From Armigeres subalbatus (lineage: Eukaryota; Arthropoda; Insecta; Diptera; Culicidae), in the NCBI RefSeq assembly GCF_024139115.2, contig NC_085141.1:27226242-27290241 (forward strand): 64,000 nucleotides of DNA, given 5' to 3'. Positions within the stretch are counted from its first letter, which is position 1, and every line of letters starts with the position of its first letter. This document shows positions 45,197 to 57,747 of the stretch, piece by piece. The position numbers and the translations under genes are program-made. The notes under the pieces are model-generated. The model was not told the DNA's origin, searched no databases, and was given only the letters and a program-made list of their open reading frames with translations.

Positions 45197-46790
45197 TTAT
45201 TTATTTATTATCAGACTAAAGGCCAGAGTGGCCTGTACTGCGCAAAAGTCTTCTCTCCATTCAATCGATCCATGGCTGCGCCGCGCCAACCACGCAGTCT
45301 GCGGAGGGTCCTCGTCGTCCTCCACCTGATCGATCCACCTTGCCCGCTATTGCACCTCGCCTTCTTGTTCCCGTCAGATCATTGTCGACATATTTTCACC
45401 GGATTACTGTCCGAAACATTCTGGCTGCGATACCGGCCCACCGCAGTCTTCAATTTTCATGGTGTGAACGATGGATGGTTCTCCCAACAGCTGATGCAAC
45501 TCAGCGTTCATACGCGCCTCCTCCACGTACCGTCCATATATACACCCCACCATAGATGGTACCGCAGCACTTTCGCTTTCGAAAACTCCCAGTACGCGTT
45601 GGTCCTCCACGAGCATCAATCCAGATCTCGTGTCATGAGAGAACTACCGGTCTTATAAGCGTTTTGGCAGATAGTCAGTTTGGTACGGCAGCGAACTCTA
45701 TTCGATCGGAGCGTCTTACGGAGTCAAAGTACATGCGATTTCCAGCCACTATGCGCCTCCGAATTTCTCTGCTGGTATCGTTATCGGCGGTCGCAGGTGA
45801 GCTTAAGTACTGAATTTGTTCAACCACCTCCGGTTTCGTCACCACCATTAGAAACTCGTGGTGGGTGGCTTGTTGAAGCCCTCTCTTGAACCTCTTCCCT
45901 ATCATGTACTTCGTCTTCGACGTGTTGATGACTAGTCCGATCCGTTGGAACCAGCTTTTCAAGTCTGATGTAGGCTTCCTGCATCCTCTCAAAGTTACGT
46001 GCCATGTGATGTCAATGTCGTCAGCGAAACCAAATAGCTTCAAACGGACTTCGTGAAAATTGTACCGCTCGTGTCCAATCCCTGCGCTAAATATTACTCC
46101 CTCAAAGCGATGTTGAATAGCAGACACGAAAGACCATCACCTTGCAGCGTAACCCTCTACGCGTTTCAAGGAAGGGACTCGGGAATGTCCTGAAACTCGA
46201 ACTACGCATCACCCGATCCATCGTCGCCTTGTGATCAACCGTATCAGTTGTCCGGAAATCCGTTTTCGTGCATGGCTGCCATAATGGTCCCAATCGATTG
46301 TATCATATGCGGCTTTGAAGTCGATAAACAGATGATGTGTGGCGTTGTATTCGCATTTCTGCAATACCTGACGTATGGCGAACACCTGGTCGTGGTAGAG
46401 CGTTCACCATAAATCCCTGGTACTCCCACGACTCTCTTGCAATTGGTGTAGTCGGCGGCATAAATTGGGAGAGTACCTTGAGAGGCGTTCAGCAATGTGA
46501 TTGCGCGGTAGTTGCTAATCCAGCTTTCGCCCTTTTGTGAATGGGACACGACACCTTCCATCCACTCCTGCGCAGAACCTCATCCTCCAAACTTGGTAAT
46601 CACCCAGTGCACGCTCTAGCCAGTGCTTCACCACCGTGTTTAAAAGCTCTCGGTAGTTGGTCAACTCAGGGGCTTTGTTGTTTTCAGCCGCCGATCTCCT
46701 CCTGGATTTCCTGGAGATTCGAGCCGGAAGTCGCATTCCTGCGCGTGCTCCTAGGTTCATTACATACCGCCACCGTTGCACACCCACAGT
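45197..46790 (-). mobile_element. RTE-clade LINE, 3' half (RT and tail)
   Basis: On the minus strand: SRKSRRRSAAENNKAPELTN near 46680, RT core, LFGFADDIDI near 46020, then a TKYMIGKRFK block near 45900, TSREIRRRIVAGNRMYF near 45760, and the C-terminus down to about 45240, with a TAATAAATAAATAAA tail at 45197-45213. Multiple frameshifts. Its 5' part is 50793-52240. The two were separated by the foldback element at 46791-50792. Closest relative in the window: 1-1308. Confidence 0.8.
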
Positions 46791-47778
46791 AGAAATCCGA
46801 TTTCAAGGTGGAAAAAATTGATAACTTCACGAACAACTTACAGAAGAGATCAGAGCTTATTCGAAGGAATTTTGCAAAGAATTCAGTGAGTGCTGTTTCA
46901 TGGACGTGGAACGCTTCTGTATGTAGTTATTGAGCTCGTTTTGCCCTAATGCCCCATATATCGCAATTTCCAAACTATTTGTCATTTTATCTTTAAGACA
47001 TTGTTCTAAAATTGTATTAATCTCTTCACTGTGGATCCACAGAAGGCACTAAATATATTTGTGGGTAAAAGTTGGAAATTTAAAGTTTCAGGGTCAAATA
47101 AGCATCAAAGTGCATTTTATATGCAATTTTCATATATTATGTAAAAAATAGTAATATTAACAGATAGAATGTTGATATTATTGTCTCAAAGTATTGAACA
47201 GATATTGACAAATGTTTGCCGAACAAAAATAATAAAATAAATCTTTCACAAAGGTTTTATTTGGTTATTTATTGCTTAAAAACGATATTTAAAAACTTTT
47301 GAATAGCACAGATGCCAAACATTTCCAAACCATACCCGATAGCACAACTAGACAAGAATAGTCATATGTTATAAGTATTGGTGTGATCATAGATAGGAGG
47401 TGATGGGCTCTTTTTCTTACCTTTTGCCCAAATTCTATGAAATAATATAGCTCAATGATTTTGAGCAAGTACATGATGTAGTAATGTCAATTTGATTGAT
47501 ATTTTCCAATGATATAATGAAAATATCAAATAAACAGATAATTCATTAGAATATTGAATTATAGAGATTTTGGGGTCATACAGCTCATTTAATGTAACTT
47601 TTATACAAAATGGATAACTTTTCTCAGAGCGACTCACAGATAAGGTTAAGGAGCATTGAAGCAGATTTTTCCGAAATTCAGTAAGTGATAAAAGTACCAA
47701 AATATGAAAAATTTTGATGTATGGGACATGAGGGCAAAACCTAACTACATACAGAAGAATCTCATGTCTATAAAACAT

Positions 47779-49902
47779 CTTCTTCTTCTTATGGATTACA
47801 TCCCCACAGTGCACAGTGGGAAAATGCGACAAAATTACCTATTTATTGCGGCTGCCTGCGCCGAAAAATACCATTCCTAAAGGGAAAATCCGAAAGAATG
47901 GTGCTATTTTCATCCGCCGAAATGATGGGAACTGCCGTTTTGCCCATTTACCCCTAAAATCATATTTTTCTATGACTACAATTTTAAATCGATTGCAGTA
48001 ACTTTTCTATTTTTCTGATGCTAATTAACTGAAAATAATAATGGTATCTATTCCGACCTCAAACCATGACTGAGAAGTGCCGTTTTGCCCTATTTACCTG
48101 GAATCGTATTTTTCTACCGGCTACAATTTAAAATCATATTCATGACTATTTCTTTGTTTTTTATGCTAGTTTAGTAGAAATACAAATGGTATAAATTCCG
48201 GCCATGAAAAATGACTGGAAGTGCTATTTTACCCATTTACCCACGAAAATCGATGTTTTCTATGACAGCTACAATTGAAAATCGATTTCGACTAACTGTT
48301 TCTATGTTTCTGATGCTAATTTAGTAGAAAAATAATTATAACTATTCGACTTTATACCATGACAAAGAAGTGGCCGTTTTCATTCCCTGGAATTATATTT
48401 TTCTGACAGCTACCAATTAAAATCAAATGCGCTGATTATTTCTATGTGTTATAGTTTAGTGGAAAATACGAATGGTATACATTTCGACCTTGGAAAATGA
48501 CTGGAAGTGGCTTTTTTGCCCATTTACCTACGCTTTTTTTATGGAAGTTATAATTTAAAATTGATTGTGGCTAATTATTTCTATGCTTGATGCTATTCGG
48601 CCATGAATCATGACTGTAAGTGGTCGAGTAAGTCTATTCCGACCTTATACCACGACTGGAAGTGGTCGTTTTGCCCATTACCACCTGGAATAGTATTTTC
48701 TAAGCAACTACAATTTGAAATTGATTTAAGCTAACGATTTCTTTGTTTCTGATACTAATTTGAAAGAAAATACAATTGTCATATATTTCGGCCTTTAATC
48801 ATGACTGGAAGTAGCCGTTTTCCTCATTCTTCTTAAAATCTATTGCGCAGCTATGTTTTCTGATGCTTAAAGTACCTCACACCTCAGGAAGTTTTTACGC
48901 CTCTTCTCAATAGGTAATTAAAATAGAAATAGTAAGGCGCAATCGATTTCAAATAGTAGCTGTACTAGAAAAAATATTTTTTAGAGGCAAATGGGCAAAA
49001 CGACCACTTGGTCATGATTAAAAACTATAAATACCTAGCCACCAATTGATATATCGTGGCGGTCATGCAAAAAATGATTTTTTAAATGATTTATTAATTT
49101 TAAATTAATTTTTAAATTTTTTAGTCACCATTTCAGGTTTGTAGTTCCTACTAGAATTGGCATTGAGAATCATGATATAATAAAAAATTGATTTTAAAGT
49201 CTTGCGATCATATGAAAAATTGAGTTTTAGAGGTAAAGGGGACAAAACGCCATTGCTAGTGACAGTCAAGGCCGATTATATATAATTTAGACCATTCGTA
49301 TTTTCTACTAAATAAGCATCGAAAACATGGAAATAGTTGGCCAATTGATTTTAAATCGAGCTGTCTTAGAAAAAAATACGATTCGGGGGTAATAAATGAG
49401 CCACTTCAGTCATGGTTTAAGGTCGAATAGATCCACTCGTGTTTTCTTAATTGGCATCGAACACTAGAATTAGTTAGCCACAATCGACTTTAAATTGTAG
49501 CTGCATAGAAAAAATATGATTTTTGGGTAAATGAAACGTCAGTTCCATAATTTACGGCGCATGAAATAGCACCATTGATTTGTCGTGGATTTCCTTTGAA
49601 TGGTATTTTCCGGCAAGTAGCCACAATAAATTACCTTTTTGGTCGGATTTTCCCACTGTGCAGTGGGACAAGCCCCTCGCAGCTTAGTGTTCATTGAGCA
49701 CTTCCACAGTTATTAACTGCGAGGTTTCTAAGCCAGGTTACCATTTTGCATTCGTATATCATGAGGCTAGCACGATGATACTTTTATGCCCAGGGAAGTC
49801 GAGACAATTTCCAATCGAAAATTGCCTAGACCGCAAGTCAGACAACCACCCTCAGCATGGTCTTGCTTTGTAGCCGCGCGTCTTACCGCACGTAAGGAGG
49901 GC
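47779..49902 (-). mobile_element. Feilai-type SINE at the centre of the foldback, itself interrupted
   Basis: Short TTC tail 47779-47790, body to 47811, then after the insertion 49666-49902 with the tRNA-related head. Target duplication CTATAAAACAT at 47768-47778 and 49903-49913. The box B region is damaged (AGTCAGACAACC in place of the usual sequence). Confidence 0.85.
47812..49660. mobile_element. CACAGTG-ended element with internally inverted tandem repeats
   Basis: Ends CACAGTGGGAAAATGCGAC and, inverted, CACAGTGGGAAAATCCGAC. Flanked by CAGTG at 47807-47811 and 49661-49665. Other SINE copies read CCCCACACTGGGAC, of the same length as the joined flanks, so 5 bp are duplicated. The heptamer and 5-bp duplication resemble Transib. 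The interior is a ~145-bp tandem repeat (ATGACTGGAAGTGGCCGTTT then TGCCCATTTACC) in forward orientation to about 48870 and inverted from about 48960. No transposase. Confidence 0.6.
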
Positions 49903-50792
49903 CTATAAAACATATCTAAATTTCTTGGAAAACTCCCTTTCGAATAAGCCCTTAATCTTTTATAGTCGTCCGTGAAAAATGTTATCCTATTTGAATAAAA
50001 ATTACATTAAATGAGCTGTATGACCCTAGATCCCTATAATTCAAGGTTTTAATGAATTATATGATTATTTGTTATTTTCATTATATCATTGAAAATATCA
50101 ATTAAATTAACATTATTATCATGTACTTGCTCAAAATCATTAAGCTATATTATTTCATGGGAATTTGGGCAAAAGGTAAAAAAGTATCTCCCATCACCTC
50201 CTATCTATGATCACATCAAGACTCTTAACATATGACTATTGCTCTAGTTGTGCTATCGGTTATGGTTTGGAAACGTTTGGCATCTGTGCTATTCAAAAGT
50301 TTTAAAATCGTTTTTTACGCAATAAATAACCAAATAAAACATTTGTGAAACGATTTATTTCATTATTTTTGTTCGCAAACATTTGTCAATATCTATTTCA
50401 ACACTTTGAGACAATAATATCAACACTTATCTGTTAATATTACTATTTTTAAACAATACATGAAAATTGCATATAAAATGCACTTTGATGCTTATTTGAC
50501 CCAGAAATCCTAAATTCCACTTTTACCCATAAAATATATTTAGTGCCCTTCTGTGGATCCACAGTGAAGAGATGAATACAATTTTAGAACAATGTCTTAA
50601 AGATAAAATGACAAATAGTCTGACTCTTGCATATAGGGCATTAGGGCAAAACAGGCTCAATAACTACATGCAAGTGTTCCACGTCATGAAGAGCACTCAC
50701 TGATTCTGTAAAATTCCTTTCAATAAGCTCTTGATCTCTTCTGTAAGTCGTTCGTGAAAAGTTATCATTTTTCCACCTTCAAATCGGATTTC

Positions 50793-52240
50793 CCCATTGT
50801 GGCGTTTCTGCCATATCGCCATCAGGTGCTCTTCGTAGTGCTGCCGCCACCTTTGGATCACCTCACGCTCGTTTGTAAGAAGGTTCCCGTTTATGTCCTT
50901 ACACATATCGGGCTGTGGCACGTGGCCCTTACGTGAACGGTTCAACTTCTCATAGAACTTTCGTGCGTTATTAGCGCGGTACAGTTCCTCCGTCTCTTCA
51001 CGGTCTCGATCTTCCTGCTGGTGCTTTTTTCTCCGGAAAATCGAGTTTTGTCTGTTCCGCGCCCGTTTGTATCGTGCCTCGTTCGGCCTCGTGCGGTGTT
51101 GCAGCAATCTCGCCCATGCTGCATTCTTCTCCTCAACTAACTGCTCACATTCGCCGTCATACCAGTCGTTTCTCTGATCCGGAGCCACCGTGCCTAGTGC
51201 AGCGGTTGCGGTGCTTCCAATGGCGGATCGAATATCTCTCCAGCCATCTTCAAGAGATGCTGCGCCTAGCTGCTCTTCCGTTGGGAGTGCCACTTCCAGC
51301 TGCTGCACGTAGTCTTGGGCTAGCCTACCGTCTTGTAGCCGCCCAATGTTTAGCCGCGGCGAACGACTCCGACGCGTGTTGATCACCGTCGAGAGTTTTG
51401 AGCGCAGACATACTGCAACGAGGTAGTGGTCGGATTCAATATTCGCACTGCGGTAAGTGCGTACGTTCGTGATGTCGGAGAAGAATTTACCGTCGATTTG
51501 GTTTTCCGTTACTTGATTAGGTGATTTCCATGTGGCCTTGTGGATATTCTTGCGGGGGAAGAAAGTGCTTCGGACTACCATTCCGCGGGAGGCTGCAAAG
51601 TTTATGCATCGTTGGCCGTTGTCGTTCGATATGGTGTGCAGACTATCCGGTCCGATGACCGGTCTATACATTTCCTCCCTTCCTACCTGAGCGTTCATGT
51701 CACCGATGACGATTTTGACGTCCCGCAGCGGGCATCCATCGTATGTCTGCTCCAGCTTCGCATAGAACGCTTCTTTCTCGTCGTCGGATCTCCCTTCGTG
51801 TGGCAGTGCACGTTGATGATGCTATAGTTGAAGAAACGGCCTTTTATCCTCAGCTTGCACATCCTTGCGTTGATTGGCTGCCACCCAATCACGCGTTGGC
51901 GCATCTTTCCCAGCACTATGAAGCCGGTTCCCAGCTCGTTGGTGGTGCCACAGCTTTGGTAGAAGGTAGCCGCTCGATGCCCGCTTTTCCACACTTTCTG
52001 TCCTGTCTAGCAGATTTCCTGCAGCGCTACGACGCAACCTGCGAAGCCTAGCGACTTGCAGTTCCATGTTCCAAGCTTCCAATCGTGATCCTTTATTCGT
52101 CGCCTAGGTCGTTGCCGATTGTATCGAGTCGTATTATCTACTATGTCGTTCGTAATAGTTGTTTTTAAAGGCGGCTTATTGGGCCTGCGCAAACCTCCTG
52201 TCACGTCGGAGGGCCATCGTGTCAGGGCTGTTTAGCGTCC
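50793..52240 (-). mobile_element. RTE-clade LINE, 5' half (endonuclease)
   Basis: Minus strand: KLGTWNCKSLGF (start of APE endonuclease, near 52060-52095), a frameshifted middle, then an open frame from 51698 with MNAQVGREEM (51698), WKSPNQVTENQIDGKFFSDI, ESDHYLVAVCLR (the terminal SDH catalytic block, near 51440), then the linker WYDGECEQL and ARKFYEKLNRSRKG and RWRQHYEEHL near 50830. The 333-codon frame runs on about 31 codons into the foldback arm, ending at 50697. The 5' edge is not sharply defined. Confidence 0.85.
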
Positions 52241-52439
52241 CACCTAACACCAGGACTTGGGCTTGTGCGCTTTGAGCGGCACACGGTCGCTTTGGCGGAG
52301 CCTACTTGCGGATTTATGCAGCTTTTTATAGAGGTTTAACAGGGCCTACTGTCAAACCCCACCACATCCTAGGCAGGCGCCACAACTCGCAGATGGCCTG
52401 GGGAGGGATCAAACGCTGCATTGTCTGTTCATCAAATAA

Positions 52440-54987
52440 CTTTCTGTAACAGTGCAACGAGTTTCATGGACTTTATCGGAACTGCTTCAGGACGGGGCAC
52501 CATGCCAAGGAGGGCCAATCAAAATTCTCCTGTAAGAACTGCAAGGGTCGGCACCATACTTTAGTATGTTTTAAGCAGGGGAAGGAGAAAGAACTCAAGG
52601 TGGCGGCAGTTGCTGGGGGCAACCAGCCCTCGGTCATGGCCAAGTCATGGCGAAATTCACCATCGGAAAGTGTTCGTACGTATGAGCTGACTACGGTAAC
52701 GTACGGCACAAAGCCCGCGCCGTTTTTAGCTACCAGGACGATTCAACAACTCGCTGTGGATGAGAAAGGGTGTTTTCCTCTTGCAGCACGTGCAACCATG
52801 GACGACACCTACATGGATGACGTCATCACCGGTGCGAATGACGTGGAAGCAGCAACGCAGATGCAGATTCAACTGAATGCGATGCTGTCAAGACCCGAGC
52901 AGCACAAGTCAGACAAAAATGGTTGCAGTAACTTATTTGTGACTAAATCTGGTCATATATAAGTTGGGGTAACTTATGTGGAACATGTGTGCTGCTTGGG
53001 GAGGAGGTTTTCAACTTTGCAAATGGGCATCCAACTGTCCAGCAGCCCTAGCAGGTATTCCCGAAGAAAATTTGGCGATTCGCAGCAAAAGCAGCAGTAA
53101 AAATCTTAGGGTTGACTTGGACTCCATCTTCGGACATTCTAAGGTTCCAGTTCACCATTCCTTCACTGGACAGCGATACAGTTCTTACCAAACGCAGCGT
53201 GTTGTCAGTGATTGCCACTTTATTCGATCCCCTAGGGCTTCTGGGAGCTACTATTACTACGGCAAAGTTATTTTTGTAGCTTCTGTGGATCATACGCGCC
53301 AAGAATGAATAAACCTTAAACAGGGATCAGCCGCTACCTCCGATGGTGGGTGAGTCCTGGAGAAGGTTCCACGAGCAACTACCTATGCTCAATCAAGCAC
53401 GAATCGAAAAATGCATTATAATTTCGGAATCGATTGATGTAGTACTCTATTGTTTCTCCGACGCCTCAGAGAAGGCTTACGGTGCTTGTCTGTACGCCCG
53501 AAGCAATGATGCAGACGGTAGGGTTATGGTTTGGCTGCACAATTGTATGAGAAGGTTCGAACGTCTATCAAAACATCAGCAAATGGTTACTTCTGGATTC
53601 CACTTGCGTTCTACGATGGTTACAGGCCTACCCAATAACGTGGACCACGTTTGTCGCTAATCGTACGGCGAAAATTCAATTTAGAAGGTTATAGGTGGAG
53701 TTACGTTCCTGGAGTCCAAAATCCGGCAGATCTAATTTTCCGAAGGATCGCCCCTCAAGACATCACCCCACCAATTCTGGTGGCGAGGTCCCACCTGGTT
53801 GGAGGAGAGCTCGGGCAAATGGCCAAGATCATTTGAACCCCTAACAGCTGGAAAGGAAGAGTCCGAAAAACGGCGGACAATTATCGCAACAACTGCTTCC
53901 TGTGTCAGCGAGTACAACCAGGAATATATCAGCAAATGTTCTACATGTAAGGACCTCATACGCCGCACCGCGTACTGGTTGCGTCTGATGAAGTTGCTAC
54001 GAACACCAACAACTAGTTGGAATGATGTGGGATTTCTCACCACATCTGAATTAAGGGACGCAGAAGGTACGTTGGTTGGTTTGGTTCAGAGGGAAGTGTT
54101 CGCCGAGGAATTGAAGGCAATCTTATCGGGAGGCAAGGGTCCAATTAGGTCACAACTACGCTGGTTCAATCCATTCCTTTCCTAGTACCAACTTCTTGTG
54201 TACTAAGACTCCGATTCTGGCCGCTTGAAGGTAGAAGCGTGGTCAAAAACATCGTACATAGATGCCAGAAATGTTTCCGTTGTAAACCAACTTCAATGCA
54301 ACAATTTATGGGAGATTTACCAGCAGCTTGGGTTACCGTATCCCGCCCCTTTTTTGACGCAGGAGTCGATTACTTTGGCCCTTTTTATTTACACCCAAAC
54401 CCACGACGTGCTACAGGCTACAGGTAAGGCCTACGTAGTAGTTTTTGTTTGCCTTTGTACGAAGGCGGTTCATCTGGAACTAGTGTCAGATTTATGACAG
54501 GTTCCTGCAGGCGCTTCGGAGGTTTGTGGCGAGGTTAGGACTGTGTACTAACAATTACTCCGACAATGGCACTAATTTCATCGGTGCACGAAACCAGTTG
54601 AAGGATCTGCTGAAGCTGCTGAAGAGTCACGATAATAACAGCGCCGTATCCAAGGAGTGTGCCTAGGTTGGAATTCAGTGGCATTTCATACCACCGAGAG
54701 CCCCACACTTCGGTGGATTATGGGAAGCTGCCGTGCGATCAACCACACACCATTTGCTGCGTATAATAGGAGAATCACCCGTGTCTCCGGAGGACTTTAC
54801 CACACTACTTACCCAGGTCGAAGCTTGCCTCTATTCTTGCCCCCTTGCGCCTCTCTCTGACGACACCAATGACCTCAAACCACTGACGCCCGCCCATTTT
54901 CTGATCGGCACATCGCTGCATTCCATTCCAGAGCCAGAACTGGGTTCACTTCCGAACAATCGCCTTAATGTCCTGCAACTCACCTAA
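52440..54987 (+). mobile_element. BEL/Pao LTR-retrotransposon, gag-pol remnant
   Basis: In order: two zinc knuckles (CFRTGHHAKEGQSKFSCKNC, with HHTLVC, 52490-52570); RT palm with the catalytic YMDDVITGA near 52810; RT/RNase H boundary with VIATLFDPLGLLGATITTAK near 53200; RNase H SDASEKAYGACLYA near 53455; YVPGVQNPADLI near 53705; integrase zinc region VHRCQKCFRCKP near 54260; integrase core blocks DYFGPFYL, KAVHLELVSDL (54460), SDNGTNFIGA (54560) and WEAAVRS (54725); and the C-terminal LTPAHFLIG (54885). These are diagnostic of BEL/Pao. Protease and most of the RT fingers are missing and frames change at least six times. No LTRs found. It ends at copy B of the duplicated segment. Confidence 0.9.
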
Positions 54988-55035
54988 TTGATTCACAAAT
55001 AACGTACATAACGTGTAAAATTACTATTTCAAATA

Positions 55036-55955
55036 GGGGAAGAGGTGGTAAAATGAACAGTTGGCTATATTTATATTAAAACACTATTTAGGCGTATGTT
55101 CATCATGCACATGTTTTCTTCGAAATAAAATAAGGTACCTGAGCTAATATTTTGGTTTTGAGACCGAACGAATAGCTATTACTATCCAAAATATCAAACG
55201 AGGCCGTAAAAATAGGGTCTGATGTAATTTTTAACCATTTTTCCGCAAGCTTTAATTCTTAACAAATTCATAATAACATTGATTTAAACCTGTTCTAACC
55301 ACAGCGGCAAATAGGACAACCTTCACAAAGATGTTGCAGGGGTAAATAGTAAAATTATTGGTTTGCATAGTTAGAGGAAGAGTTATTTATCACAAGGCAC
55401 GTATGGGGGTAAAATGAACACTTGTATCAAATTTTCATAAATTTATGATAAAAGTTGTGCGATTGTGAAGCGGAAGTTCAAGAAACAAACCATTTCAAAT
55501 AACCAAGATAAAACTTTGAATATGTAAATTTAATTTAAAAATAATTGATATTTTAAAACTTTTTTTTCTTCTTTTTATTATTTTGATAAATAAGAGCTTT
55601 TCAAAAGTTGTACCAGATTTCCCAAAAGGCTCTCGTAATCTCAATTAGTTGTATATACAGTGCCAGAGTAAAAAAAAGAAAATTAAATGTTTCAAAAGGG
55701 TTTAAGAAGCGATGTTCATTTTACCACCAGGCAGTGTTCATTTTACCCGCACTATTTTTGTACATACGAAATTTCGATGTTTTTTATTTCGATGAAAAAC
55801 TATATAAAACAATGTTTATTAGCGAAAAAATTGTTCAGTGCAATAAGAATATGAGTTAAATTGCTGAACCAAGTGGTAAAACTAGCAAATTATCCTCGTT
55901 TTATGATTGAATTCAACGCAAGTCCTTAACGTGTTCATTTTACCACCTGTTCCCC
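55036..55955. mobile_element. 920-bp TA-flanked MITE, only in copy B
   Basis: Ends GGGGAAGAGGTGGTAAAATG and, inverted, GGGGAACAGGTGGTAAAATG. TA at 55034-55035 and 55956-55957. Copy A has CAAATACTATTCGC at the matching place, the exact empty site. Internal motif GGTAAAATGAACA recurs (55410-55425, 55710-55745). No transposase. Confidence 0.9.
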
Positions 55956-57354
55956 TACTATTCGCTTTTGTGCATAATATTTTAATATTCAATTTGATAT
56001 TTTCACGGAGTCTCCCTGTGGACAAAACTCTTACGTATTTATTGAACAAGCTCTTACTCTATAGAAGAACACAGTTGGTTATATGAGCACAAAGTCAGTT
56101 GAACAAATATTTAAACACGCTGTTTTGCGCAAACATTCCAATCAAATGCCTTCCGATGAAAGTGTCATCTCTAGAATGCACCGACTTTGGCAGCAGCTTC
56201 TAGGGCGAATGGTTCAGACATCCTTATTCGTCTAGTTGCACTACTGACTTAGAAGACAATATCACTCACTGCATACTCAATAAGCCGACCAACATCGACG
56301 AAGCTTCCATGGCAGGATGTTTGTATTTCGTGACAAACGAATGCCTATGTGATGTCATTGTTAACTGGGCTTGATTTCACGTACATATTCATCAAATAGA
56401 GACCGAAGCACGTTAGGAATTTTGAGCATTCATAACTATATCGTTTGAGTCGCTATATTTGCATCGTTGAAACACTTCGTTTGATTCATTGTGGCTCATA
56501 TCTCTTTAGGCAGATCTAGGCTAACACAAGAATTTTCTGCCCTTTGAATCCACGCAATACATCATGAGATTTGATTTTCCTTTGTATCATCTAGTGCAAC
56601 ATCGAACCATCTTGCATTTGATTTCATTATGTTAGTACACAGTTTCTTGTAGTAGAATAAACTTTGCAATAAACAATTAATTTTCAAAAACAGAGAGATC
56701 GTTTTCATAGAAAAAAAATTCTCCACGTGTTCATTGTTAAACATTAAATAGACTGAGGCTTATGTGAAAAATGTTTTCATGTCTTGATATGAGAAAGTTC
56801 CACAAACTACAACAATTTGGTATATGCATTTGTTATGCTGCTACCGATTTTCAGCGCCCTTCGAATATGCCGCGGAATATCAACCGTGCGAAGGACCAAC
56901 TTTTAATATCACCAAATTGTGTGTAACCAATGCAGCTGCTTCCGATGGGTTTACCTGCATGAGGCTATAACTTTTCGACCGCCGGGCTGACAGCCAGCAA
57001 CGAGAGTGGGTGGCGTTCCAATGCAGTGGAACCGTACCCATCGTCATCAGCTCGATCGCAATGAACATTTTTGTTTAAACCCAAGTGTTCTAGTACACTG
57101 TTCAACTGCATCAGCAAAATGACCAAGGATGGGCGTCCACCCGAAACGACAAACGTAAACGAGCATTTTGCCACCGTTTCAGATCAACAGCTACACTATG
57201 ACTTTAAATAGAAATTCATAAAGGGGCTAAAGCAGCGAAAAAACATCGTTTTTCTATAATGCGGTAACTCCGGTGGAAAGCCGCAGTTTTCTCACTTCAG
57301 TGACCACTCTACTTCTACAGTAAGCGGATTTCCCCACAGGAGGCGTTATAGTGG

Positions 57355-57747
57355 TTGCATCACCCTAAATGCTTGGAGCACCATTCGAATGCACCTGACC
57401 ACGCATACCTTGTGGAAAGGGAAATGAAGCCGCTAGATGGAGGTCATATTTTCGGGCGGACTAACAAAGTGCAACTATGCTGGAAAAAGAAGAATAACTC
57501 ACGATGGTTCCACCTTGTGCGACAAGCTCGATGCAAGCCCAATGAACGTACCAACAATGCTGCTTGTCTGTTTGCCAGGCGCGATATTTCAAACAGGGCC
57601 CACTCACTTTCAAAGTTCACTTGCTGCCTTTGGGTAATGTCCAATTTCCGCCCACTACACAAATACAATAGCAGCAAGCGGAGAAGTGTGACCTTTGTCA
57701 AACATATATTCGGAACATTTGGCCCGACATTGAATTTCCTTGTTTAA
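57355..57747 (+). pseudogene. Copy B counterpart of the 130-codon frame
   Basis: Same frame as 21186-21578, diverging at the last residues after a one-base deletion near 57713. Visible changes are mostly amino-acid replacing. No function assigned. Confidence 0.3.

Larger units (their letters stand above)
46791..50792. mobile_element. 4-kb foldback element with ~0.9-kb inverted arms
   Basis: The left arm 46791-47778 and right arm 49903-50792 are reverse complements with small indels. Tips GAAATCCGATTTCAAGGTGG and GAAATCCGATTTGAAGGTGG. It splits the RTE at a site where CCCACAGT (46783-46790) and CCCATTGT (50793-50800) may be a decayed 8-bp duplication. The apparent centre is occupied by a SINE that itself contains another element. 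No transposase frame found. 8-bp duplication and long arms would fit a hAT-type or foldback element, but that is inference. Confidence 0.75.

Noticed and set aside
50697..51698. 333-codon frame as an intact protein gene
   Set aside because: It is the LINE endonuclease and linker; upstream codons are in other frames and the last ~31 codons are foldback-element sequence.
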